A DNA stretch of 64,000 nucleotides from Cyclaneusma minus (GCA_037179335.1 JAKZHN010000013.1:558001-622000), one strand, 5' to 3'; shown: positions 22,805-35,031, numbered from the stretch's first letter. A program made the numbers and translations. Notes: generated from the letters alone by a model not told the origin.

Positions 22805-24079
22805 CTAAACGGCAACAAGCCGTCCCGCAGTACCCGCCCACCTCAACTTCCTCAAACCCCCAGAACCCCTCACCACTTCACCTCCACAAGTACTATCAAC
22901 ACCAAGTCCACTCAACGCCTCCTGCCTCCCTGCCTCCTTTCCCATCGCATACCCAGCACCAAACCCCACAACCGAAAACACCACAATCACGCCCGCGCTA
23001 ACCAGCCATGTCAAGAGCGTCGGACTAATCAGACTATCCTGCGCAGAAGCAATAGTCTTTTTCTTTTTCGTTGCTCTTGACACCGATCTTGCTCCCGTGG
23101 CTGCCTTGCGTTTGCCGTTCTCGGCGTCTTGGCTAGCCACAGATTGGTTGCTTTGTGTGCGGGTACTTGGGCTTCGGCGACGGGAGAGGCTGCGAGAAGG
23201 GGCGGATGAGGGCTCTACTACTTCGCTTTCGGGAACTAGCCGTAAGGCTGTGGGTTCGGTTCGTGAAGGAGCTGTGGGCGGTGAGGCGTTGGGTTGCGTG
23301 CGTTTGGGTAGGCTTCTTGCTGCTGCGCCGAGTGATAGGAGGGTGGTTAGGCTTGCACGGAGAGCAGCGTCGTGCTCTGCTCGGAAGCTGGGAGACATGG
23401 CGCTGAAAGGCGTATGTTGTTGTCGTGAAGCGGGTCGGTTATGGTGGCTTGGTCGGCGGTGGGAAAATGGAGGCCGGGGAAAATAGGACTCGGCGGTCAT
23501 TTGCCGGTGGACAGGAGGATGGGAGAAAGCATTTGGTTGAGGTGTGAAGACTGCCTCGTCTCTCCTAAATCCGCCCAAGGCCGTGGCATTCTCGTCGTCG
23601 TCGGATTCGATTTGTTGCCGTTGAGCATTGCGTGCCAGACTCGAAAGAGGAGGCTGGATGTGTTCGGTTGAACTAGTCATAACTCGGTCATCATCGCTAT
23701 CGCTCTCCTCATATTCCTCCTGGCTGCTCGTACTAGTTGTCCTTCCCTGCATGCGCAAGCGCACAGGACCGGATTGATGTCTTCTGCGCCGTCTACTTGT
23801 ATCGTGGTGGACTCGGAGTCCGGTAGTGACAATCTCGTCGCCGATGGAGGAAAGGGATGAGGATGAGGGTTGGGATGATATCTCAACCCAGGACTCAGCT
23901 ATGCGGAGTTAATACAGGTCAAGTAACTATCATGGATTTGCGCACATACCTTCATTGCGCAAGCGTTGGGGGGCACTTAGAGCCGACCGGGACAGAGCTG
24001 AGTTTCTGCTAGACTGGCCACTCTGCGGAAAGTCGTCTGCATCAAGGCGACTGTTGGGAGAATACTCGGACGGAGCCAT
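22805..24079 (-). CDS. Conserved single-pass (tail-anchored-like) membrane protein with Atg8-interacting-like motif
   Basis: Minus-strand exons 24079..23950 and 23898..22805 (51-bp intron) encode about 407 residues. Seen: a hydrophilic N-terminal region; the motif SWVEIS (W47-I50), spanning a W-x-x-I core preceded by an acidic residue, followed by a Ser-rich conserved stretch (PSSSSLSSIGDEIVTTGL); a long disordered Ser/Arg/Pro-rich middle with acidic clusters (EEYEESDSDDD) and basic patches (KKKK just before the membrane); one strong hydrophobic segment about 338-362 (LLTWLVSAGVIVVFSVVGFG); and a 45-residue tail. Start and splice were chosen to keep WVEIS in frame. I know no experimental function. 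A W-x-x-I/L motif near the N-terminus plus one C-terminal membrane anchor is the layout of selective-autophagy receptors, but that is inference. Confidence 0.8.
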
Positions 24080-26363
24080 GTTGGCGACCTAGTCGCAGCG
24101 GGATGGCGGCAACAACACCAGTGTCTTCACGAGCCGAGTCTTGAAGACTTCAGGGCCGAGGTATTCTTCGAATAGGCAGATGAGTGTGCTTTGTCCTGTG
24201 CCGTTGTTGGTGAAGAGAGGTTCAGGAGAACAGTCGGCGGTTCGGGTTCGCAGATGGTTGGTGGTATCTCAGTTTTAGGCTATGGAAGCAAGGGCACAGG
24301 AGCAAAGAAGGTTTGGGTATCGTTCAACGACTCGATCAGGCGTCCGGTCCGGGGCCCGACGGCTGTCTCACAGGCGCCAGTATGATGGTATGGCTGGAGG
24401 ACCTCAGCCCTCGTGATGGCCGAGTGGATCACTGATGGGGGCGTGTCAGGCCGGGAGCACCTCGTGGCTCAAGAGTCCCCAAGCCGCTTGCAGTCAACTG
24501 TGGAAATGGGGCTTGGATCAGTCCCTCACCGCACCTGAGTAGAACGGGATGTGCTGCTTTGAAATTGGGTAGGATAACTAGCGGAGGCCCAATCACCGAA
24601 GGAGGGGTCGAAGTCACGCTGCACAGATATCAGCGAGCGATAAGGTAAGGTCTGACGTCGCGTGGCTTCAAGCCTATGAGCAAGTTTGCCAGGGATAAGA
24701 AGAGAAGGCCGCACGGCTTTTGAAACAGAAAGAAAGATTGACGAGACCATGAAACAATAATGGAAGCAGCCCTCGCATAATGCCTTGTATTTAACAACTG
24801 CTGCCGAAAACACACGCCATTGATGTCTTTGTTTGTATGCTGCCGCCCTGCACACATCATTCCGCGGCCCGATGCACCGACCGTACGATTCCTCTCTCCA
24901 CTCTCAAACCTCCTTCCCGTGGAGATCATGGCCGGGCCGATCAAGCGATAATTCATAACCAAGGAAAAGCGAGTCGGACATCCCATAACATCTTGTGCTC
25001 ACCGGTAGAAGAATGGCCAGGTTTGCTTGTCTGGCCTGACTTGTTCTGGGAACTGACATTAACGGATATGTCGTTCCAATAACGTTGAACTTACTCAGTT
25101 CCTATCATCTTCCTTCCAATCTTGACTGGACGCTAGATATAGTATATCTCGATTATTAGAATCATTTGGAATAACAAGAGTCAGGAAACTGGGAAGGAAA
25201 CAAAACGAGTCAAAAGACATACTTGAACTCTGCAATGTCTAAAGCCTTGGAGTGTACTGTGGTGACCCGTGACAATTCTTGTATGCACGTAGTAGCGACC
25301 TACAGTATCTACGTGAGGCCTTGACCTCGAACAAGAACAAGGAGAACCGATGGAGGAGACCTAGACGTAAGCCGAATCGTAAATTTCCCTCGCCGTCTTT
25401 GAATCTTTTCACCTTTACGCTTGCGTTACGAAGCCAGTAGCCGTCATAGTCAACTCACCTACATCGATTCATCAAGTCACAGCACGAGGACACAGCAGCA
25501 ACATTGTTCAGCAAGCATAGGCAGCTCTGTCAGCTCTTCTCAATCTCATGGGATTCCATTCAGCAAAAGACTGTTTCTGTCTCAGCTCTCATATCCACCC
25601 ACAATCAACCCCAAGCTCCTTTTTCACTCCTTCCACGCACCCCTCTCAGAACACCATAGGATTTCACATTCTGTCGCAATCTCAAAGCAAAAAGAGCAAG
25701 AAGAAATCCACACACATAAGAGAATTTCCATGCATATCCAATACCCCTTTTGGTCCGGTGACGGAATCCCACAAACGCCCTTTCTAGATAACCCGAAACT
25801 CGAGTGAAACGGCACAGGGACCAGAATATCAGCGCAAACGGAAAAGACAATCATCAAACGAGAAATTCCAACACAAAAGGGGGGTATTTAGCAGAAAGAG
25901 CTTGTCAAAAGCGAGCGTGGAGTAGCGAACGTTCTTTGCTGTGGTTTGTATCATTCTCCTTCCATTTCCATTCCACCATCCATTTATCCCTTCATTTTTG
26001 GAAAACAACAAAAAAGCAACACAATAACAGCCTGGTATCTTCTTGGTGAACCGGCTGGTAAAAAAGAACTCCCGCTAACCCAGCCGCCATTTCTCTGTCT
26101 GCTTCCCCCCAACCCAGATCCTTCCAGGATGCTTATGATTTCCCCCCCAATGGTGTTGTTCCCGAAATTCCCAGTAAAAGAGGAAATCCACGCTGTGGTT
26201 TGAACAAAGCCAGGTCGAATCGCTGTCATAACATCGTGAAAGTTGTATGAAACCACATGTGAACGGATGAATAGGAGATGAACCAGCCAGCGGTGTTGGT
26301 GATTAAATGAGGATTGGAGAACGTTACGGAGTCAGAAGAATCCTCGACTGGAGGTTGCAATGC
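24080..26363. other. Gene-poor interval
   Basis: About 2.3 kb without a gene I can support. The right part (about 25400-26360) is the probable 3' untranslated region and flank of HAP2 (minus strand) with A-rich and CT-rich runs. The frames on both strands lack motifs. Confidence 0.4.
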
Positions 26364-27440
26364 TCATCCGTCAACCTCGCCGTCATCTTCCTCATCTTCT
26401 TCATCCTCGGCACTCTGGCTCCGAGAGTTTTCCACAGCTAGCATCTCGGGCTTTGACTTCTTGCTTGGAGTGTTGTTGATGTCTCCACCAGCCTTCCGCT
26501 TCGTTCCTGAACCAGCTCCCAATCCACCGGCTTTATTATTGGCCGGAGTTGTCGAAGGATTTTGGCCAGGATCGGCACCTCCTTCGCCCTTGGTTCTCTC
26601 AATCTCGGCGACTTCGTCGGCTGTCAAGAATCGACCACCGGGCCCTCTCGGTCTTCGCATGGCATGGTTGTGCCGCGATTCATGCAAGTAAGGTTTGCGA
26701 CCATTCGAAGTCAATCGCAGAGCGTTTTCTAGATCTCGCCGAGCGACGCGACGCTTGAGGATTCGATGAAACTGCTTTGCATTCACGTATAGAGGGGATT
26801 CCTGTGCAGCGCCAGACGCCATCTCGGGAGACTGAGGCTGCTGCACTTGCTGGGCTTGAGGAATCTGAGGTGCCGGCGGGCGTGGACCAGCGTGGTTCAT
26901 CATGGGCTGGGAATTCTGCACAGCCGGGCTAGTACCAAGCTGCGTACTCACTCTTCGGCCCTGGGGAACTTGTGGCAATTGGTGGCCTATCTGATTGTTC
27001 ATTTGCTGCTGAGGTGGAGATCGTGGACCCCTTTCCTTCTTTACTGCGCCCATTCTCGGTGATGTCTGCGGCAAGCTATTATCTGGCGGCATTGCATAGG
27101 AGTATCCTGTACCACTGGCCGCAGCTGTGGCAGCCATCGCAGCAGCCTGTGGAGTTATACCGGGCATGCCATAGTGCATACCCTGCTGGGGCACACCGTA
27201 TGTAGACTGATAGGCCATCTGAGGATGCGCCATTGAGTGGTTTTGCGCTTGCGCAGGCTGCTGTTGTGATGGCAGTATAGGTGAGGTTTGGTTGTGGCCT
27301 TGTTGATGTGTCGAGGGCGAAGTTATCTGAGCCGAAGGAACTTGATGTGGACTCGAGTTTGAGTAGGCGCTCTGCAAATGTGCTTGACCATGAGCATGCT
27401 GACCTTGCGGCGGCGATTGTTGATAGGAGGCGTATTCCAT
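26364..27440 (-). CDS. HAP2: CCAAT-binding complex subunit HAP2/HapB (NF-YA)
   Basis: A single minus-strand exon of 358 codons. HAP2/HapB is the sequence-specific subunit that, with the histone-fold pair HAP3/HAP5 (HapC/HapE), binds CCAAT boxes in the nucleus and controls respiration, iron and redox genes. Seen: a Gln/Pro/Ser-rich N-terminal ~210 residues; the NF-YA subunit-interaction helix (YVNAKQFHRILKRRVARR, from about residue 218); the linker NALRLTSNGRKPYLHESRH; and the DNA-contacting NHAMRRPRGPGGRF. The C-terminal tail carries a basic KRKAGG...KKSK signal and ends in an acidic run. The ATG at 27440 starts MEYASYQQ; the frame is open upstream only from a TTG, in sequence that looks like leader. 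Confidence 0.95.
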   Translation of the reverse strand: MEYASYQQSPPQGQHAHGQAHLQSAYSNSSPHQVPSAQITSPSTHQQGHNQTSPILPSQQQPAQAQNHSMAHPQMAYQSTYGVPQQGMHYGMPGITPQAAAMAATAAASGTGYSYAMPPDNSLPQTSPRMGAVKKERGPRSPPQQQMNNQIGHQLPQVPQGRRVSTQLGTSPAVQNSQPMMNHAGPRPPAPQIPQAQQVQQPQSPEMASGAAQESPLYVNAKQFHRILKRRVARRDLENALRLTSNGRKPYLHESRHNHAMRRPRGPGGRFLTADEVAEIERTKGEGGADPGQNPSTTPANNKAGGLGAGSGTKRKAGGDINNTPSKKSKPEMLAVENSRSQSAEDEEDEEDDGEVDG

Positions 27441-30400
27441 TATTGATGGTACGTACTTCTTTTTTAAAATTGGAATAAGAAACACCAGAACTTGACTGGC
27501 CAAGTCAAAGTGTGCTATGAAAGCTCAACGCGCTCAGTGGCAGTGGGGTCGTTCTGGTCAACGAACTTCGGATTTCAAGCTCGAGGTTGAATCTGGCGAT
27601 ATCTTCGACACCTCGGCGTTTGTCGAGGATGCGCAAACCCGTTGGCACGCGTTGTGCTTGTTGTCGCAAAAGGTGGATGTGGAGGGGCAGTCGTCGTTCG
27701 ATTCGACGCTGGTATGCGCGGATGTGCTGGCAGCCAATGTGTTAGTTGTACACCACAGTTGTGCGCAGCACGCATATGCAAGCTGATGTAGGCTTGCGAG
27801 GCGCCAACAATGAGGCTGGGTCAATCCAAGGCGCGGTTGCGCTGAGGCAGCCGTGTATTCAGAAGTCGGGATTCGACGACGAGAACAGTCAGATCCACCA
27901 GTCTGCGGCGGGGACGTTGGGCTGGCCAATGGGCTCGGGATAGCTGCGGCTTTCTGAAAGTCTGGGGACTGTCCAACCAAGTTAGCTCTCTGGAATTTAT
28001 GGGGTCCATGCTCTGAAGTATGAGGGCAAGGCGGGCGTCGCTGTGCTTTTTCGCAGGCCCGGTGCGATGCGTTGGCATGCATAACGATGATGCGGAACTA
28101 GGCTTACCTGGTCCGTTGGCCGTTCGTTCACCGGTTATTCGTGTGTATTGTGGCTGGGCACCTGCAAAATGGTGGCAAAGGTCAGCCCTCCCGGATTTCG
28201 AGGCAATTGATGCATCTAATAACAGCAACAAGGACTAGAACTGTTGGCGGCGGTTCATGACGCGTGAAGAGGCCTACTTATTGACGGCCGGAGACTGTCG
28301 ATGTCGAAGAGCGGGCTTTGCAGCCAACACCGAGTGCGGCTTGTACAAACCACAAAGCTCGCACCACTCGACGGCCAGCTCTGTCGCGACGAACTAGTCG
28401 CTCGAGCGCAAAGGACAAAGCTTCGACAGACAACATACACACGTTGCCCAAGGATGCTGTGTCCCAGCAATGCGGCACCTGGTGCGCGCCCATCCCCATG
28501 CTTGAGAAAGAAAAGAAGAGGGTGTGCGTACCTGCTTGAAAGAAGACGGTCACTGAAATATTGCTAGATCACCGTCGGTCTGAGGAAGCTGGATCAGCGT
28601 GTGCTGCAGGACGGCCGATGTGACACTCTGGGGATTTTCGGAGCTGCCTATATGGGACGGCGCATGACTGTCAGTATGCTTTCTGCTGTTCTCGACGAGA
28701 ATCCCGCTCCATCTCCATTTTGGGAGCTGGCCGTCGCGACTCGGCGGAAGTGGTGCGGGCTGGCGGGCGCTGTGCCTGTCGCGCGCTTCCTGCAGGTCGT
28801 GACGAGTAGGATTGAAGCGTGCAGTCTTGCTGGTGACGGCAGTGGACAAAAGCCGGCGGGGAGACGACTAACCTCTTTGCTGTGCAACGTCTCGCAAGTT
28901 GCAAAGCTCTTGCCTTTCCACAAGCTGAATGGACGCGGCGCGCGATCCCTCCCGCAGGACAGGGCAGTCACGGGACCGTGGACGATTCTTGGGGCCTTTG
29001 GCAGGTGGCCTAGGATGAGGCTGGAATTTTGGCACAGGCCGGGCGACGATGATTTGACAGGCCGGATGCTGGATTTGCAGACAGCGTGACGGCGATGTTG
29101 GTGATTGGTGGGAGAGAGAAAGTGGGCGACGAGGGCGAGATATGGTTGGAGCGGTGACGGAGGGCTAAGACTCAATTTGGGCGCTAGCGACAAGCGGCCT
29201 GTGCGCGCGGGATCGCCGGAGTCCAGGCTGAAGAATGCAAGCGCCGGGCCGACAAAGCATCAATTGACGTCGAGACACCGAGCTGAGCCTCTGCTATATC
29301 TGCAAACCAACAGCGTGTGTTATTAGCATTGCCGGCAGACTCTCGATTGGGCGACAAAATGACAAATTGGAAGACGGGTGAGAATGGCAACCAAACATCA
29401 CAGTCACAACGACACCTCGAGGTTGATATTGCGGCCGCGGTCCCAGGCTGCAGGGCCATGCAGGCCCGATGCAGTCGACTGGCCGAGATGCAGAGACAGG
29501 CAACAGCATGAATGGTAACGTACCCGCCGCTGAGGAGCCGAGACGATCCAAGCGCTCTGAAGACGTCGTCGAATGACAGCGGAGCGCGTGCTGTAGCCAG
29601 ACAAAGCGCAACCCAAGGACTGGATCAAGCCGAATCTCGTGATGACGCGTCGCTTTGGTGCGCAGGGCGGAGGAGAGCCGGTTCGAGAGGCCGTTGACAG
29701 TTGACGGCGATGGGTCAATCAAAAAGAAGTCTCGCCGTGTCTGCGTTTGATATCACACACACACCAAACGGTAGTCGAGGAACCGAGCAAGGCCGGATGT
29801 GAAATATCGAGTCCGCTGTCGAATGAGATCAGCTTCCCAGAAAATCAGGGCTCTGCAATTTTCTGAATGGCCAACTTCCAGCCAGTCCGATCCCAGTCTT
29901 TTAATTCTTTTCCGCTGCTGCTCTGCTTGCTTTTCTCTTCCCTGGCACGTGTGCTCGGAGAGGAGAAGCGCGGGGCCCATCACCAACCCCCTGCCAGGCC
30001 TTGTCGATCCCCCGAGCGGAGCTTCATCAATTTGCATTTCATCATTTCGATTTCGAGTTCTCCATTCTTGATCTGTTTGTCCAAGCTTGCTGTCAAGGAC
30101 TCGCTTATTGTTCTCTGTCATTTGGACGCCGCCTCCGTCATTCTCAATTCCTTGCTCTCACAGCGTCAACAGTGATGGACTTGCCAGCTGAACTTTCTCC
30201 AAGGTGGTTGAATGTCTCTAAGTCAAGACACCCTATGTATGTTTATTTGTATACACCATCCATCACGCATTCTCTCCCCAATTCCTGCCAGCCTGTCATC
30301 TCAAGAAAGCCTTCTCTTCATGCACCACCTCTACAGCCCTACACATTCACCACTTCATCAAACCCAGCAACAGCATATCTCACAGCCGGCTTGGCCATGC

Positions 30401-31433
30401 CCCAATCCGGCAGTCCCAAAGCCTCGTATCGCCAAGTACTGCCGCCCCCATGCAAGCCAGCAGCATGCTGCATCAAATCCCCTCCACAACCCGCCTCGCA
30501 AAGCATCCAATAGGCACCCGTCCTCCACCTCCTCAATAGCCTCGAAGAGGGTGTCGTGCCACGTTATTGGACAATGATCCACGACAGTGGGGAGCCCTGC
30601 TGGCTTTGCATTATTGTCTGCAACCTCATGTGTGTCCGGAGGTCACTGTTGATACCGCGCGTTATCTTATGAAGCTCCATTTCTTGAGATGCAGAGATGG
30701 CAGGTATCGACGGCGAGCCTTGTCTATAACATGGAGTTTCTGATATTAGCTACATGTACTTGCTATCCTCGGCATTGACAGCGGCATGGGATTATCTCGT
30801 GATGGACGCCCTGTTTGGGAGCTCAAGAGATGGACGCCTCGTTTCAAACCCCCCCTCGCCCCTCAATCCTTCCCAGCCACCCGGATAATTGTGAGCTCGG
30901 TCGTCCATCCGGGGACCGGCGAATCCTTCTCAAAAATCTCACGGCTTGAAAAGACGAGCTGTGACGACAAATCGATGCTGACAAGCCCCCCGTCGTCAAC
31001 AACATTACCCACAGAAATATGACATGCATATCGCTCCATCGCTCTCAGACCCGGACGTCACATCGCCCGCCCCATCATTTCAAGTCCACAAAATTCACAA
31101 TGACCGCTCCCCGGCCCCTTCAAATGATCGCCCAAGCATCTAATGATCTGACAGCTCTATTCATCCCTGACAAGAACAGGCCCCTAACCTCGGTATATGC
31201 ACATAACAAATGATCTCCGAATGCGCCCAATAGTGCCAGGAGACTAGCCTGATTCCGAAAAACCTCATTTCCATTCATATTGTAAATGCAGACTGCGGGA
31301 TCCACTGAAGCTGCAGTTTGGCATCCGGACGCTCATCGACACCATGCAACTCGGCGCCAGGGCTACCAGATGCCGCTACGGTCGAGGGAATATCTGGTTC
31401 TTTTAGGGGAGGAGGAGGCTTCGCGAATGCATG
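27441..31433. other. Long gene-poor region upstream of HAP2
   Basis: About 4 kb with many overlapping frames on both strands but none with recognisable sequence or convincing splice partners. Part of it is presumably the HAP2 promoter and 5' leader. CT-rich pyrimidine tracts occur near 29900-30180. Confidence 0.4.
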
Positions 31434-31816
31434 ATGTCGCTTGGGAAGAGTCGGTCACTTGCCTTCCGCTTGAGTAGCTTGATGTCGCTTGGGAAGGGGT
31501 TGTGCGGCTTGATCGCTTGCCTTCCACTTGAGTAGCTTGATGTCGCTTGATGGTAGTATTTGCTCTTTGAAGAAGTTATGGGCTCCTTGTATCTGGGCTC
31601 CACGGTTGCATAGCACAGCTAGAGTTGCTTCGTTCTGATTGAAGTGCGGTTCACCCCGGATAGCTTTTCGCTGGTATTGCCGCATTCCATAGCCTGCGAG
31701 TCAACACCAGTATCGGACACTGGGAAGGGGCTGTGCAGCTTGATCACTTGCCTTCCGCTTGAGTAGCTCGGTTGGTGATGGCGGTGTCTGCTCTCTGAAG
31801 GAGTTATGCGCTTTTC
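31434..31816. repeat. Minisatellite, ~61-bp unit with a larger partial duplication
   Basis: A theme CTTGCCTTCCGCTTGAGTAG, followed by CTTGATGTCGCTTG and GGGAAGGGGTTGTGCGG-type sequence, repeats at about 31459, 31519 and 31748 with one or two changes. The block about 31488-31580 recurs in diverged form at about 31720-31815 (both end in TGCTCT-TGAAG-AGTTATG). Confidence 0.65.
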
Positions 31817-32091
31817 GATATGCTTCGCTGAGACCGCACTTGTTTGGCTAGGTAGGTAGTAATGACGGAGAGACACCTGGGGTCCATTGATGCCGGCTCA
31901 GGCTTATGTGCTCGAACCAAATCATTCTCCTAGATGAGATCGTGAATTCTTCTAGCAAGCAAGCGAGCAAGCAAAGCAATTGCCAATCGCCAATCGCTCA
32001 TTCCATCTTAAGCTCGTCGATGTTAAATGTATGGGCGAGCTGAATCCCGAATATAATTTTGAATTTTTAAAATCCAAAACAAGCTACACGG

Positions 32092-32397
32092 TAATTGAGG
32101 ACTTCGTGAACTACGCCCTCTTTCTTCCCGACCCTTTTCTAGAAAGAGGGCGATTTCAACTAGACTATTTAATTTCAAGATTAAACACAGCTAGCAAGGG
32201 TAAAGTGGTTAATGCCATGCCTGTCGGATCGCTCGCTAATAGCTTTTTGGGGAAAGCTCCTCGCTTTTATCCACTTTTCTGGTCTGTGCCACCCCTCTAG
32301 CTGTATTCAATCTTGAAATTAAATAGTCTAGTCGAAATCGCCCTCTCTCCTGAGAAGGGGTGGGAGAGAGCAGCGTAGTTTACGGAGTCCTCAATTA
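32092..32397. mobile_element. Foldback (MITE-like) element with ~103-bp terminal inverted repeats
   Basis: The left arm 32092-32194 is the reverse complement, at roughly 85% by eye, of the right arm 32297-32397, around a ~102-bp centre. The ends read TAATTGAGGACT and AGTCCTCAATTA, so both outermost dinucleotides are TA, as expected for a TA target duplication of Tc1/mariner-type elements. Arm differences are largely transitions. No transposase is encoded, so it would be non-autonomous. A TAGACTATTTAATTTCAAGA block is identical in both arms. Confidence 0.7.
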
Positions 32398-32458
32398 CAC
32401 CCAGTCGAGATACTGCCCACTCTCTTGTTCCTAGAAATTCCCCGTAATTCTGGATAAG

Positions 32459-32560
32459 TAGTCTAAGTAATGAAAAATATTCCAAGTAAGTGGGGAAATT
32501 GCAAGTGTTGAGGTGATTGCGAATCTTTCAAGTGATTGCGGATATTCCAACGCTACTATT
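32459..32560. repeat. Degenerate ~20-bp AT-rich repeat cluster (site 1 of 4)
   Basis: Repeats of the theme TCAAGTGATTGCGGATATTC at about 19-22-base spacing (for example 32508-32550). It is related to the clusters at 43367, 43785 and 58684. Confidence 0.5.
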
Positions 32561-32948
32561 CGAAGAAACACTAAACATCCACGTGGAGGTTATAGCTCCT
32601 TGCTAGACTGCTAGGTCCGGCGGTCGAGCCTCCGTTCCTCCTTCCACTGCAAAGGAGTTTTAGAGGAATTCATGTAACCGCAATTGCATAGATAGTTGGG
32701 TCACCAAGTGCCGTTTCAGCAACTTCCTCAAAGTAAACCAAACGAATCAATCGAAAACACTTACAGAACAGGAAATCATACAAGACACCTGACAAATGGG
32801 CACACTTTGGAATTGCTTCGCTAATAGCAAGATGCTCTATCCATTCTGCCCGCTATGCCGAATGTATCGAATGAAAAGTTTTACCTGGGTATTGCCTGCC
32901 TCTTACTACCTGACCACCACGAACGCCCATATAGCTCAACCAGCACTC

Positions 32949-34313
32949 TCAAATGTCCGTCTTCTTCAACGCATCTGCCAGATCATCCACCTCCTTGTCG
33001 TTCAACTGGGCGGTAGGCTGGTCTTGTGCTTCCTCGGCTTCTTCAATCAGCTTCTCTCTTCTCTCCTCGGCAAGTTCTTCCTCCTCTTCCTCTTCCTCCT
33101 CCTCTTCCTCCTCCTCTTCGTCTTCATCCTCATCGTCAGACTCCAGATCGCTCAAGCTGTCCAGACCCCACTCATCCTCCATGATGATTCCGCCCTCCAG
33201 TTTCTCCTTGTGTGCGTCGAGGATCTCTCTCATTGCCAGAATCGACTCGTCTTCCTCGGAGAACTTGTTGCCGTTGAGTTCAACCTTCTTCAAAGCCGGT
33301 AAGGAATCCTTCATGGCAGCGACAAGGCTCTTGAGACCCTTAGAATCAATATCGTTGTATTGCAGTCTCAGGATCTCCAGCTTCTTGTTCTGTCCCTTCG
33401 CCAAAGCATTTCCCAGCAGGACGCTTCCCTTGGCACTCAAAAGCGAGTCTCCGATGCCAAGCTCCTGAATGTCAGTCCAGCCCGGAGCAACAGAAGCCAA
33501 AGCCTTAGCGCCCATGATCGTGAAAGTGTTGTCTTGCAAATCAAGAGTCTTGATGCCGCGAGCATGTCGGAGTCCCTCAGTAAGTAAGTGAGAGATACCC
33601 TCCTGACGGATTCCGTTCTGTACCATCTTGACCTCGCGAATGCCGGTGTGCAGACTGTATGCCTTGGCCCATGCTGTCATACTGCCATTCTCCAGTCGGT
33701 TCCGTCCGCAGATGACGGTCTCCAAATCTGGGACTTCCTTGCCCTCCTTACGAGCAGCGACCTTCTTTGCGTGCAGAGAGGAGAGAGCATCGGCGATCAA
33801 GATACCGGCGTGTGGACCCAGACCGTTGTTGTTCAAGATGAGATGGCGCAGGGGTACGTGGGAGGAGATGAAGTCGACGAGCGGCTGCTGCGTGTTCAGA
33901 CCAAATGCGTTGTCGTTGAGGTTGATAGTCTCGAGCTTCGGGAGAGTCAGGAGCGCCTGGAGCAAGTAGGTCAAGGCTTGGGGAATCTCATTGAGCAAGC
34001 GTCCAGTGAAGATATCGGCCAAGTTGGCTACCTAGATAGAGTTCCTTGTCAGCTACGAGAACAAACATGGGTAGTAACAGGAGCAACGCATAAAGGAGTA
34101 AAGTTAGATTCCTACCTTCAGGGTCCTCTTGGTTTGCAAGACTTCACCCAGAGCCTTGCAAGCCTCGACACCCAGGGTATTGCCTAGCAACCGAACTTCT
34201 TCAACATCCTGCAGTTCACGGAGAGCTTTGAGATGGGTCTCGACGTCGGCAGCAGTATCGAGCTTCAAGCCCTTACCCTCCAGCGAGAAGACCTTGTTGG
34301 CAGAAGCAGCCAT
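32949..34313 (-). CDS. RNA1: Ran GTPase-activating protein RNA1
   Basis: Minus-strand exons 34313..34116 and 34031..32949 (84-bp intron) encode about 426 residues. Rna1 is the cytosolic GAP for Ran/Gsp1 and sets the Ran gradient for nuclear transport. Seen: the N-terminal leucine-rich repeats (VEEVRLLGNTLGVEACKALG, then LETINLNDNAFG, RHLILNNNGLG, KTLDLQDNTFT, LEILRLQYNDID, KKVELNGNKF), the family's conserved VICGRNRLENGSM segment, and a C-terminal tail with a run of about 20 acidic residues followed by a charged helix. Splicing restores TKRTLKVANLADIFTGRL. Length is close to yeast Rna1 (407). The gene is divergent from COX17. Confidence 0.95.
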
Positions 34314-35031
34314 GGCGTTATGGGTTGGAAGTATGCTGGTAAAGTATCTGCAAGTTTGGGTGATGTTGTTTACAGACGAAATCTGAAATCTGCGCGGGCT
34401 TCAGCCAAGAGCGGGACAACTGCCACAGCCTCACTTGCCCCTCGAAAACTGCACGGTGCCGTCGTGCACCCTACCGTACAGTCATCCAGTTCTCAGCCTC
34501 GCCGATTTCGCGCTGTGATTATACTGTGCACGGCGCGCCAGAGGCGCGCGCCACGCTTTCGACCGACTGTCGGTGGGCAAAAAACTATACAAATTATATT
34601 TTCGCGGCCGCTCTTCCGGTCGAGAGCTTCGCTCTCTCTCTATGTTGCGGACTCGAAAACTATACAAGCTAATATAGCTAATTGGCTATATATACAGCTG
34701 GCTGGCTATAGCTGGCTGGCTATAATTGGCTGGCTATAGCTAACTAATTATGGCTGACTGGCTATAGCTAGCTGGCTGTGGCTGGTAATTGGCTGTGGCT
34801 GGGGACCTGCTTATGACATTATACGTTCATCTTTCCAAGCAGGCAAAATGGGTTAAACGACTTTACGTCGATCGATCGGCATTTCGGCGGGTGACCGGCA
34901 AATCGGTTTTCCCTGCACCGGATAGTCTTTGCCCTTCGGTCGAAAGCATCGTCGCTGTCACCGGCCTTCCAATTTCCTGACTTTGTCCAACTCCCTCCAG
35001 TCTTTAAGTCAATCTTCACCTCGCAAACACA
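34314..35031. promoter_or_regulatory. Divergent promoter region RNA1/COX17 with repeat relics
   Basis: 718 bases separate the ATGs. They contain two AAAACTATACAA direct repeats (about 34583 and 34658) flanking a GAGAGC-TTC-GCTCTC hairpin, plus the simple repeat annotated separately, so a small mobile-element relic may have inserted here. A TGTCGGTGGGCA string at 34568 recurs at 46335. Confidence 0.45.
34668..34804. repeat. GGCTATAGCTGGCT microsatellite-like repeat
   Basis: The tetramer/octamer themes GGCT and TATAGCTGGC repeat for about 135 bases, with increasing decay to GGCTGTGGCT at the right end. Confidence 0.8.

Noticed and set aside
27558..29193. Several 120-180-codon frames on both strands upstream of HAP2
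   Set aside because: They overlap one another on opposite strands in GC-rich DNA, and none shows a domain, signal peptide or splice partners.
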